Positions 34,795-42,733 of a stretch of DNA of 64,000 bases are shown here, piece after piece. The notes under the pieces were generated by a model, which saw only the letters and a program-made list of their open reading frames with translations, ran no database searches and was not told the DNA's origin. This DNA comes from an uncultured Muribaculaceae bacterium. GTDB lineage: Bacteria; Bacteroidota; Bacteroidia; Bacteroidales; Muribaculaceae. Numbering within the stretch: the first letter of the stretch is position 1; the number at the start of each line of letters is the position of its first letter. Location: NCBI GenBank assembly GCA_947381945.1, contig CANCXM010000006.1:1-64000 (forward strand), given 5' to 3'. The position numbers were made by a program, and so were the translations under genes.

Positions 34795-35979
34795 ATGTTT
34801 CGTCACGTTAACTATTTATTTATACCAGTTCTTCTATCGGTGTTTCCTCTCGCTATCAATGCAGAGGAAATGCCGGTCGAGGGCTTTGCTGCAACTGATT
34901 CAGCCACAGTATCCGTGCCGGAAAAGAAAGGTAACATCGTGTCGCGCGTAATTGAATACTTTCATCAGAGCAATAAGCGCAAACTCACACGGCGACCGAA
35001 TTTTGCCCCGTTAGGAGGCCCATTTTACACAAGCGAGAAAGGTTTTGGCATCGGGCTGATTATTGCGGGCGACTATTCCACTTGTCCATCCGACACATTG
35101 CTTCCGACATCCAATGTATCCCTTACAGGCAGTCTGGCCACAAAAAAATATTATTCTATCGGCATTGAGGGTACTCATGTTTTCCCGAAAGATACACGAC
35201 GATTGAATTACTCTCTCGACTTTGTATCGTTCAATACTTATTTCTGGGGAATAGGATATAAGTGGGGGAATGATAATGCCAATAAAACGGAATACAGCCT
35301 TTTCGATATAACTCTTGCAGCAGATTACGAATGGAGGCTCGTCAACAACATCTTCCTTGGTCCGGCCATTGAAGTGAGCTATACAAACGCACACAGCATC
35401 AGCGATTACACTCCGTGGCAGGGTGAGGACCTCCGATATTGGACAATATCCGCCGGTGCGTTGCTGCAATCGGACACCCGCGACAACCTTACAGCCCCGA
35501 ACAGCGGTCATCTCTTTGAATTGACCCAACTGTTCTCGCCCCGTTTTTTCGGAAACAGTAACCGTGCATTCACGAGCACAGAAATCGGTTATAACTTATA
35601 CCGGACTGTATGGAACGGCGGAGTACTTGCTTCACGCATTCATGGAAAATGGACCTTCGGTCATACTCCCTGGGGCAAGCTTCCGAGTCTTGACGGTAAT
35701 GCCATCAGGGCTTATTACAAGGGCCGTTACCGTGACAAATGCGAAACAGACCTGTACTTTGAATTGCGCCAGCATGTCTATCGCCGTTCAGGAATAGCAG
35801 TCTGGGCCGGAGTAGGAACAGTGTACCATAAGCTGACAGACATCTGTTTCAAACGTTTCCTCCCGGAAGCCGGAATCGGTTACCGTTGGGAATTCAAGAA
35901 AAATTCCAACGTCAGACTCGACTTCGGTTTTGGCAAACATTCCTCCGGTTTTCTTTTCAGCATAAACGAGGCTTTCTAA
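34795..35979 (+). CDS. Omp85-type outer-membrane barrel without POTRA domains
   Basis: 394 residues from ATG 34795, with a signal peptide (MFRHVNYLFIPVLLSVFPLAINA). After about 50 linker residues the protein is a Bac_surface_Ag barrel: SDTRDN, the loop-6-like IRAYYKGRYRDK in place of RGY, and a C-terminal aromatic residue (SINEAF). POTRA repeats are absent, so it is a short BamA-like barrel of a kind common in Bacteroidetes with unknown function. A longer frame from 34732 is rejected because the -7 box lies inside it. It precedes an EptA-like gene by 115 bases. Confidence 0.82.
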   Translation: MFRHVNYLFIPVLLSVFPLAINAEEMPVEGFAATDSATVSVPEKKGNIVSRVIEYFHQSNKRKLTRRPNFAPLGGPFYTSEKGFGIGLIIAGDYSTCPSDTLLPTSNVSLTGSLATKKYYSIGIEGTHVFPKDTRRLNYSLDFVSFNTYFWGIGYKWGNDNANKTEYSLFDITLAADYEWRLVNNIFLGPAIEVSYTNAHSISDYTPWQGEDLRYWTISAGALLQSDTRDNLTAPNSGHLFELTQLFSPRFFGNSNRAFTSTEIGYNLYRTVWNGGVLASRIHGKWTFGHTPWGKLPSLDGNAIRAYYKGRYRDKCETDLYFELRQHVYRRSGIAVWAGVGTVYHKLTDICFKRFLPEAGIGYRWEFKKNSNVRLDFGFGKHSSGFLFSINEAF

Positions 35980-36094
35980 GCTTCATTCTTATACAGAATT
36001 GTTCCAGGCATCCGGTGGATGTCTTTCCACAAGTGGCCGTCATCCGAAACGGCTTTCAAATATCCATAATTCTAATTTAAATTCGGTTAGTCTC

Positions 36095-37741
36095 ATGTTT
36101 AAGAATATTGTCTACTATTTCTTTTTGCTGTCATTGCTGCTGCCGAATGTCATACTGTCATATACCGAGCCTCTGACTCCGCTGGGGGCAATCACAAATA
36201 TCGTGCTCCCCGGTGGCATCATTTACCTTTTGCTAAGCCTCTCGCCAAAATTGGGACGCAGCATCTGGCTGATGTTTCCGCTCGTGTTTTTTGCCGCATT
36301 TCAGCTCGTTTTGCTCAACCTTTACGGACGAAGCGTAATAGCCGTGGACATGTTTTTGAATCTTGTCACGACGAATTCATCGGAAGTGACTGAACTACTC
36401 GGCAACATGCTGCCTGTAATCACATTCGTCATTCTGCTCTACGTTCCTTCACTCATAATAGCATATATATTCATCCGCAAGAAAATACAACTTACACCGA
36501 TTTTTGTCAAGAGCAATTTCAAAATTGCATCTGTCGTGTGTCTCATAGGCGCAGGGCTATTGGTATGTTCTTTCCGTGCTCCGACCCCCTACTCGACCAA
36601 AAGCGACCTGTATCCTGTCAATGTCGGTTATAATATTTACCTTGCTTTTGACCGCACAAAACGGACATCGGAATATCATCAGACTTCGGCAGACTTTCGT
36701 TACAATGCGCAATCCACTCATCCGAAGGATGAACGTGAGATATACCTGCTCGTAATCGGCGAGACATCCCGCGCGGCCAACTGGCATCTGCTCGGCTATG
36801 ACCGGAATACAACACCGCGTTTATCAGCAAGAGACAATATAGTCTCAGGGAAGAAGGCATATAGCGAAAGCAATACCACACATAAAAGTGTCCCGATGCT
36901 TCTGAGTCCCGTTGATGCAACCAACTTCGATACAGACATATATCGAGTCAAAAGCGTTGTGACAGCTTTCAAGGAAGCAGGATTCTCTACTGCATTCCTT
37001 TCGAATCAGCGTTACAATCATTCTTTCATTGATTTTTTTGCATTCGAAAGCGATACCACCATATTCATCAAGGAAAATGATCTTGGTGGAAATCCATTGG
37101 AAATAAACAGGAAACCGGACTCCGAACTTCTGCCGGTGCTCGACGAAATAATAGCGAATGGAGCCGTGAAACAATTGGTCGTCATCCACACCTACGGCTC
37201 CCATTTCAACTATCTCGACCGTTATGCGGATGAGGATAAACGTTTCACACCCTGTGACTACGAAGAAGCCGTCAAGCGCAATCGCGAACAACTCGTGAAT
37301 GCATACGATAACACTATCGTTGCAACAGACCGCTTTCTCGACGAATGTATCAAGAGGCTTGAATCAATCCCGGAAGCGAAATCAGGCTTGCTATATACGT
37401 CGGACCATGGAGAGGATATTTTTGACAACGGTTCAACTCACTTTCTCCACGCCTCGCCTCGTCCATCCATGAACCAAGTCCATGTTCCGTTTGTCGCATG
37501 GCTTTCAGATTCATATCGTGAAGGATACCCTAAGCAGGGCTCACTGCTCCGTACCAATATCAGCAAACTCATCTCAAGCTCGCGCTCCTTCACACCAACA
37601 GCTCTCGATATGGCCGGAATCAAGGTTGACAAAGGCAAGGTAGACCGAACGGCGTCTTTGTTTTCAAGCTCATACAGCCCGCGCACCCCTCTTTATCTGA
37701 CTGACCACAACAAGTCCGTAAATCTTAAAGACATCCTATAA
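36095..37741 (+). CDS. Phosphoethanolamine transferase (EptA-like, sulfatase fold)
   Basis: About 548 residues. Five hydrophobic segments in the first 160 residues, then a periplasmic sulfatase/alkaline-phosphatase-fold domain. VIGETSRAANWHLLGYDRNT contains the metal-binding Glu223. The nucleophilic threonine is in NTTHKSVPML, and the late metal site is YTSDHGEDIFDN with a downstream His in HVPF. Relatives decorate lipid A or other glycans with phosphoethanolamine; the acceptor is not known. The start is ATG 36095, chosen over 35999 because the extra residues are not membrane-like. Confidence 0.87.
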   Translation: MFKNIVYYFFLLSLLLPNVILSYTEPLTPLGAITNIVLPGGIIYLLLSLSPKLGRSIWLMFPLVFFAAFQLVLLNLYGRSVIAVDMFLNLVTTNSSEVTELLGNMLPVITFVILLYVPSLIIAYIFIRKKIQLTPIFVKSNFKIASVVCLIGAGLLVCSFRAPTPYSTKSDLYPVNVGYNIYLAFDRTKRTSEYHQTSADFRYNAQSTHPKDEREIYLLVIGETSRAANWHLLGYDRNTTPRLSARDNIVSGKKAYSESNTTHKSVPMLLSPVDATNFDTDIYRVKSVVTAFKEAGFSTAFLSNQRYNHSFIDFFAFESDTTIFIKENDLGGNPLEINRKPDSELLPVLDEIIANGAVKQLVVIHTYGSHFNYLDRYADEDKRFTPCDYEEAVKRNREQLVNAYDNTIVATDRFLDECIKRLESIPEAKSGLLYTSDHGEDIFDNGSTHFLHASPRPSMNQVHVPFVAWLSDSYREGYPKQGSLLRTNISKLISSSRSFTPTALDMAGIKVDKGKVDRTASLFSSSYSPRTPLYLTDHNKSVNLKDIL

Positions 37742-37760
37742 TCGAATATTATAAAATATA

Positions 37761-37812
37761 GCAAGGGTAAAGAAACTGATTGGCATCACAGCCGTTGTTT
37801 CTTTGCCCTTGC
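37761..37812. terminator. Bidirectional terminator between eptA-like and nrdJ
   Basis: A 16-bp stem GCAAGGGTAAAGAAAC (37761-37776) / GTTTCTTTGCCCTTGC (37797-37812) with one G-T pair and a 20-base loop, between converging genes. Confidence 0.75.
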
Positions 37813-37861
37813 AGTATTTTGTGCCTTTAATTCAATCCGGCACAATTATATATTCTTGGTC

Positions 37862-40468
37862 TTATCCGCAACGGGATGAACCACAAGATGTACAGATGAG
37901 GCAACCTTCCTGATAAACGAGGGTTTCCTGTCCACAGTTCGGACATTTCTGACCACCGGCAGGAGTGCCTGAAGGAAGATACTTCTTCAAGGCTCGTTCA
38001 ACACCCATCTTCCAAGTGTTGATTGATTGCGAATCAAGTTCAAGGCCATTGACGAGTTTGATAACCTGGTCAATAGGCATTCCGTAACGGAGCACACCGG
38101 AAATCAGTTTCGCATAATTCCAGTATTCAGGATTGAATTTATCCGAAAGACCTTCAATGGTGGTCTTGTATCCACGTTTGTTGATGAACTGGAAGTCGTA
38201 GCGCTTTGTGCCCTTGTCATCCGTAGCCTTGATGATTTTTCCCTTCGACACAGATTTCGGGCAGAAAATACCGTCGTCGTCATCGGCAAGACCGGTGAAG
38301 ATTTCGTATGGACGACCATCTTTGAGTCCGACGAAAGCAATCCACTTTTCCTTGTTGTTCTGGAAGCGGACCACATCAGCTTCAAGCTCGTTCGGGCGTT
38401 TAACCTTGGGCATGGCAGCAATGACATCAGCACTTGGAAGAGCGTTTTTGCCGTCAATCGACTGGGGAGCGTCAGTACCGGCTGATTCCACTCCTTTCTC
38501 TCTATCCTTCTTCTTGTTTTCTCCTACAGAAATCAACACACCTGAACGGCAACCGTCACGATAGATTGTACAGCCCTTGCATCCGGCTTTCCAAGCTTCC
38601 ATGTAAAGGCGGTCAACAAGCTCAACAGATGTATCAGCGGGAAGATTGATGGTTACGGAAATCGAGTGGTCAACCCACTTCTGCACCGCGCCCTGCATCT
38701 TGACTTTTTCAAGCCAATCAATGTCATTTGCAGTAGCTTTGTTGTAAGGTGAACGGGCAACCAGCTCATCAAGCTCCACCTGCGAGAAGTCACGGCGAGG
38801 TTCGATGCCGTTGATGCGCATCCACTCAAGGAATTTAGGATGATATACAATGTATTCCTCAAAAGCATCCCCGGACTCATCCACAAAATCAATATGGACA
38901 TCAACATCATTGGCATTTACCTTGCGACGACGTTTGTAGACAGGCATGAATACCGGTTCGATACCGGAAGATGTACGGGTCATGAGGGATGTGGTGCCGG
39001 TCGGCGCAATAGTCAGGCAGGCGATGTTTCTACGGCCATTCTGTTCCATATCCGCCACGAGTTCCGGAGCAGCCTCACGCAGACGGGAGATATAAGGATT
39101 GTTGCGCTCGCGTTCAGCATCATAGACTTCAAACGCACCACGTTCCTTAGCCATCTGAACAGACGAAGCAAAGGCAGCAAGCGCAAGCGCACGATGCACC
39201 TCGACAGATTTTTCAGTTGCTTCGGGTGTGCCGTAACGGAGACCGAGGGCGGCAATCATATCTCCCTCGCCTGTTGTGCCGAGACCTGTACGGCGTCCTT
39301 TGAGAGTCTTTGTCTTTATCTTTAACCAAAGGTTAAGCTCTGTATCCTTCACCTCCATGCTCTCCGGATCACCCTTGATTTTTTCGATGATGGCATCAAT
39401 CTTCTCCATTTCAAGATCAATGATGTCGTCCATGAGCCTCTGAGCTTTCACTATATGTTCACGGAACAAATCGAAATCAAAGTATGCTTCAGAAGTAAAC
39501 GGATTCTTCACATAAGAATAAAGGTTGACGGCAAGCAGACGACAACTGTCGTAAGGGCAAAGCGGAATTTCTCCACAGGGATTGGTTGAAACAGTCTGGA
39601 AACCCAGATCAGCATAGCAATCAGGAAGAGATTCGCGCAAAATAGTATCCCAGAAGAGCACACCGGGTTCGGCCGACTTCCATGCGTTAAATACAATTTT
39701 GCTCCAGAGTGCTTTCGCGTCAATCTCGGATTTCACTTCAGGTTCATTGCTGTCAATCGGAAATTGACAGGTGTAGGTCTTCTCTGCTTCCACGCAGCGC
39801 ATGAAATCATCGTCGATTTTAACCGATACGTTGGCACCTGTTATCTTGCCCTGTTCGAGTTTGGCATCGATGAAACGCTCTGAATCCGGATGCTTGATGG
39901 CAACAGTGAGCATCAGCGCACCGCGTCGTCCATCCTGCGCCACTTCACGGGTCGAGTTGGAGTAGCGTTCCATGAAGGGGACAAGACCTGTCGAGGTCAG
40001 AGCCGAGTTTTTGACGGGCGTACCTTTTGGGCGAAGATCGCTCATGTCATGACCGACACCGCCACGGCGCTTCATCAACTGAACCTGCTCCTCGTCAATC
40101 TTGATGATGCTTCCGTAAGAGTCCGGATGTCCGTCAAGACCGATTACAAAGCAGTTGGACAGAGAACCGGTCTGAAAATTATTACCGATTCCTGCCATGG
40201 GGCTGCCCTGAGGCACGATATAATTGAAACCGTCGAGAAGATCATATACCTCTTTCTCGCTCATCGGATTGGGGTATTTCGCTTCAATCCTTGCGAGTTC
40301 GGAGGCAAGACGATGGTGCATGTCGGCAGGAGTCAGCTCATAAATATTCCCTTCAGAATCCTTAAGGGCATACTTGCTTACCCATACTCTCGCGGCGAGT
40401 TCATCACCACCGAAATACTTGACCGAGGCATTATAAGCTTCCTCGAAAGTATATTTCGCTTTTTCCAT
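37862..40468 (-). CDS. nrdJ: Adenosylcobalamin-dependent (class II) ribonucleotide reductase
   Basis: 868 residues; makes deoxyribonucleotides using a vitamin B12 radical. Motifs: NCFVIGLDG near the N-terminus, QLMKRRGGVGHDMSDLRPKG, substrate-loop STNPCGEIPLCPYDSC, and ACLTIAPTGTTSLM. It ends in a cysteine-rich zinc-ribbon-like tail (CPNCGQ...CTSCGSSRCG) typical of the long class II enzyme. The start is MEKAKYTFEEA at 40468; a frame from 40597 adds 43 residues upstream of the likely transcript start. I see no B12 riboswitch in the short leader. It is divergent from the nitroreductase. Confidence 0.93.
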   Translation of the reverse strand: MEKAKYTFEEAYNASVKYFGGDELAARVWVSKYALKDSEGNIYELTPADMHHRLASELARIEAKYPNPMSEKEVYDLLDGFNYIVPQGSPMAGIGNNFQTGSLSNCFVIGLDGHPDSYGSIIKIDEEQVQLMKRRGGVGHDMSDLRPKGTPVKNSALTSTGLVPFMERYSNSTREVAQDGRRGALMLTVAIKHPDSERFIDAKLEQGKITGANVSVKIDDDFMRCVEAEKTYTCQFPIDSNEPEVKSEIDAKALWSKIVFNAWKSAEPGVLFWDTILRESLPDCYADLGFQTVSTNPCGEIPLCPYDSCRLLAVNLYSYVKNPFTSEAYFDFDLFREHIVKAQRLMDDIIDLEMEKIDAIIEKIKGDPESMEVKDTELNLWLKIKTKTLKGRRTGLGTTGEGDMIAALGLRYGTPEATEKSVEVHRALALAAFASSVQMAKERGAFEVYDAERERNNPYISRLREAAPELVADMEQNGRRNIACLTIAPTGTTSLMTRTSSGIEPVFMPVYKRRRKVNANDVDVHIDFVDESGDAFEEYIVYHPKFLEWMRINGIEPRRDFSQVELDELVARSPYNKATANDIDWLEKVKMQGAVQKWVDHSISVTINLPADTSVELVDRLYMEAWKAGCKGCTIYRDGCRSGVLISVGENKKKDREKGVESAGTDAPQSIDGKNALPSADVIAAMPKVKRPNELEADVVRFQNNKEKWIAFVGLKDGRPYEIFTGLADDDDGIFCPKSVSKGKIIKATDDKGTKRYDFQFINKRGYKTTIEGLSDKFNPEYWNYAKLISGVLRYGMPIDQVIKLVNGLELDSQSINTWKMGVERALKKYLPSGTPAGGQKCPNCGQETLVYQEGCLICTSCGSSRCG

Positions 40469-40515
40469 TACTATTAGATTGCTATATAGAATTGTGTCCT
40501 TTACTTTTGCGGATG

Positions 40516-40523
40516 CAAAGTTG
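40516..40523 (-). promoter_or_regulatory. Probable -7 element of nrdJ
   Basis: Minus-strand CAACTTTG differs by one base from TAnnTTTG, about 48 bases before ATG 40468. The same spot carries a TTTGC-GGAT-GCAAA palindrome (40506-40519). Confidence 0.35.
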
Positions 40524-40630
40524 GCCAAATATTTCCTATCTTGCAAAATTTTCTCGCCTAAGTTATTTACATCCGATAATAAAATCGTAACTTGCACTCC
40601 CTTTCGTCCTCGACGGATTTTATCAACTAT

Positions 40631-40638
40631 TATTTTTG
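40631..40638 (+). promoter_or_regulatory. -7 element of the nitroreductase gene
   Basis: TATTTTTG ends 9 bases before ATG 40648 and overlaps an upstream TTG that is therefore not the start. Confidence 0.4.
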
Positions 40639-40647
40639 TTTAACATC

Positions 40648-41400
40648 ATGAATACTCCAGATTATTTCTCTTCGCGACGCACAATCCGCAAATATGATTC
40701 CACACGTCAGGTTGATCTGACCTTGATTGACAAAATGCTTGAGGATGCAGCTCGCGCAGCCAATACGGGAAACATGCAGACATATTCCGTCATAGTCTCC
40801 ACAGACCCTGACGAGATTGCCAAGCTTGCCCCGGCCCATTTCAACCAGCCCGCAATAACGAACGCGAAAGCCGTCCTGACATTCTGTCTTGACTTCAACA
40901 GATTCAACCGCTGGTGCAGACTGAACAATGCAGACCCGGGGCTCAACAATCTGCAGGGATTCACTTGGGGTGTCATTGACACGTCGCTTTTCGCACAGCA
41001 ATTTGTCACCATCGCAGAAATGAACGGCCTCGGAACTTGCTATCTCGGCACAACGACCTATAATGCCGGCCAAATCGCGGAGACACTCAATCTGCCATCG
41101 GATGTGGTGCCTGTAATAACCGTGACAGTCGGCTATCCCGCCGAGTCACCCGAACTTCAAGAACGTCTGCCCATCGAGGCTATCGTGCATCATGGTCATT
41201 ACAAAAATCCATCTGATGGTGCGCTCACCGAATTCTATGCAGAGAAGGAGGCATTACCCGCCTCAAAGCAGTTCGTGAAAGAAAACAATAAGGAGAATCT
41301 CGCGCAGGTCTTTGCGGAAGTACGTTACCCCAAGTCCTCTAACGAACAATTTTCAAGGGTCTACAAGGAATTCATGAAAAATCAGGGAATCAGCTTATAG
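40648..41400 (+). CDS. Nitroreductase family protein (FMN)
   Basis: About 250 residues of the NfsA/FRP type. It has the FMN-binding opening RRTIRKYDSTRQVD, the segment AARAANTGNMQTYSV, and a mid-region GLGTCYLGTTTYN followed by VTVGYPAESPE. Such flavoenzymes reduce quinones or nitro compounds with NAD(P)H; the substrate is not predicted. A C-terminal tail beyond the core (EALPASKQFVKENNKENL) is typical of the longer group. Divergent from nrdJ, convergent with the efflux operon, ended by a strong terminator. Confidence 0.88.
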   Translation: MNTPDYFSSRRTIRKYDSTRQVDLTLIDKMLEDAARAANTGNMQTYSVIVSTDPDEIAKLAPAHFNQPAITNAKAVLTFCLDFNRFNRWCRLNNADPGLNNLQGFTWGVIDTSLFAQQFVTIAEMNGLGTCYLGTTTYNAGQIAETLNLPSDVVPVITVTVGYPAESPELQERLPIEAIVHHGHYKNPSDGALTEFYAEKEALPASKQFVKENNKENLAQVFAEVRYPKSSNEQFSRVYKEFMKNQGISL

Positions 41401-41429
41401 GCATCCTGTAAAGGAAACATACACAAGTA

Positions 41430-41469
41430 AAACGGCGCATGGTCATTTCGAAATAACCATGCGCCGTTT
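41430..41469. terminator. Bidirectional terminator between nitroreductase and efflux operon
   Basis: A perfect 14-bp stem AAACGGCGCATGGT (41430-41443) / ACCATGCGCCGTTT (41456-41469). The loop can pair further as ATTTC/GAAAT. A-tracts and T-tracts on both sides suit termination in both directions. Confidence 0.85.
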
Positions 41470-41487
41470 AAAATTATATCACTTCCA

Positions 41488-42666
41488 TCATTCATATCTT
41501 TGCAAACGTGCCAAAGCAAGATGATAACGATAGTGTATGTCAAGGAAATCCCGACGTGCCGTGAGGAAATAGTTGAGTTCCTGCATGTAGGTCAGGAAGT
41601 TGATCTGACCGGCATCAAGAGCCTTTTTTAGCAGTTCGAAATTTGAGTCATCATCCATGACTCCGCGATACTCATCAAGCAGCTCCTGATAAGCGAGAGC
41701 TGTTTCATATTCACCGCTCAATTCGGATTCAAGTTTTATAAGTGACATTTCACTTTCAAGTGCTTGAGTTTCCAGCCTCATCACAGCAGCCTTAGTTTTG
41801 CGACGCTGAGTCAGGAAAGGCAAAGTAACTGAAACCGAAAGGCCATTGAAAGTCTCACCGGCCTCCCATTCATGGAGATAAGCGACTGAAAAGCCGGGAA
41901 GCAACGAGCGTTTTTCCACTTTTACGAGCGATTTCTGAGCCTCCAATGCAGCTGCTGATGCAGCCATTGCGGGATCCTTCACACGCAGATTCTCACGATT
42001 CGGACGCAAAGCCTCAAGATTGGCATGAGGATAGCAATCTTGGATTTTATCTACAATAGAGCTTACCGGTTGTCCTCCGTTAAGGTTCTGAAGTCCTGCC
42101 AGCAACACCGCTTCTTCACTTTTCAGCGTTTTTAATTCACGGGCTGCGTTTATATGTTCAACCACCGCCTTGTTGTAATCAAGGCGAGTTTCCAATCCTT
42201 TGTCAACTGCTTCTTTGAAGTAATCAACCATAGCAGCCATTCCCTCACAGATTTTCTTGGTAGTCGCAATACGCTGACGGACATACACAAGGTCGATAAG
42301 GGCAACCCGGATTTCCATACGTGTCGCCAGAATCTCCGACTCCCGAAGATATTGCATCGCAGTTTCAGATTTTCTTATAGCGTCACGCCGTGCAGCATAC
42401 ACTCCCGGCCAATCAAAAGACTGCCCTATGGAGAAATTACGCTTGTCACCGGCCTCTTTAGATCCCCAGAGATTTTCAAACGAGATTTCCGGAGCTTCCA
42501 ATGTATTTTCAGCTTTCAGCTCTTCAATGGTGGCTGCATTTTCAGCTACACCATATTTGAGTGTAAGATTATTGGACAAGATTGTGTTGACGGCATCGTC
42601 ATAGTCAGATGCAAAAATTGTTGTTGGCAGAAGGGAAAGAACAATAATACTAAGTTTTTTTAACAT
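41488..42666 (-). CDS. TolC/CusC-like outer-membrane efflux protein
   Basis: 392 residues with a signal peptide (MLKKLSIIVLSLLPTTIFAS) and two OEP repeats of long helices and short strands. It contains LEAPEISFENLWG and GFSVAYLHEWEAG, and ends RYHLALARLQRYE. It forms the outer-membrane exit duct of the RND pump encoded upstream. It is separated from cusA by 67 bases that carry a -7 box, so it may have its own promoter as well. Confidence 0.88.
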   Translation of the reverse strand: MLKKLSIIVLSLLPTTIFASDYDDAVNTILSNNLTLKYGVAENAATIEELKAENTLEAPEISFENLWGSKEAGDKRNFSIGQSFDWPGVYAARRDAIRKSETAMQYLRESEILATRMEIRVALIDLVYVRQRIATTKKICEGMAAMVDYFKEAVDKGLETRLDYNKAVVEHINAARELKTLKSEEAVLLAGLQNLNGGQPVSSIVDKIQDCYPHANLEALRPNRENLRVKDPAMAASAAALEAQKSLVKVEKRSLLPGFSVAYLHEWEAGETFNGLSVSVTLPFLTQRRKTKAAVMRLETQALESEMSLIKLESELSGEYETALAYQELLDEYRGVMDDDSNFELLKKALDAGQINFLTYMQELNYFLTARRDFLDIHYRYHLALARLQRYE

Positions 42667-42714
42667 ACAATGGGTTATTCTGTCAAATTAGTTAAAATAC
42701 TCTTTTGCGGAGTG

Positions 42715-42722
42715 CAAAGTTA
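42715..42722 (-). promoter_or_regulatory. -7 element for the outer-membrane efflux gene
   Basis: Minus-strand TAACTTTG in the cusA-tolC gap, about 49 bases before the ATG at 42666. It sits in a TTTGC-GGAGT-GCAAA palindrome (42704-42718) nearly identical to the one before nrdJ. Confidence 0.45.
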
Positions 42723-42733
42723 GTAAAATTTTA

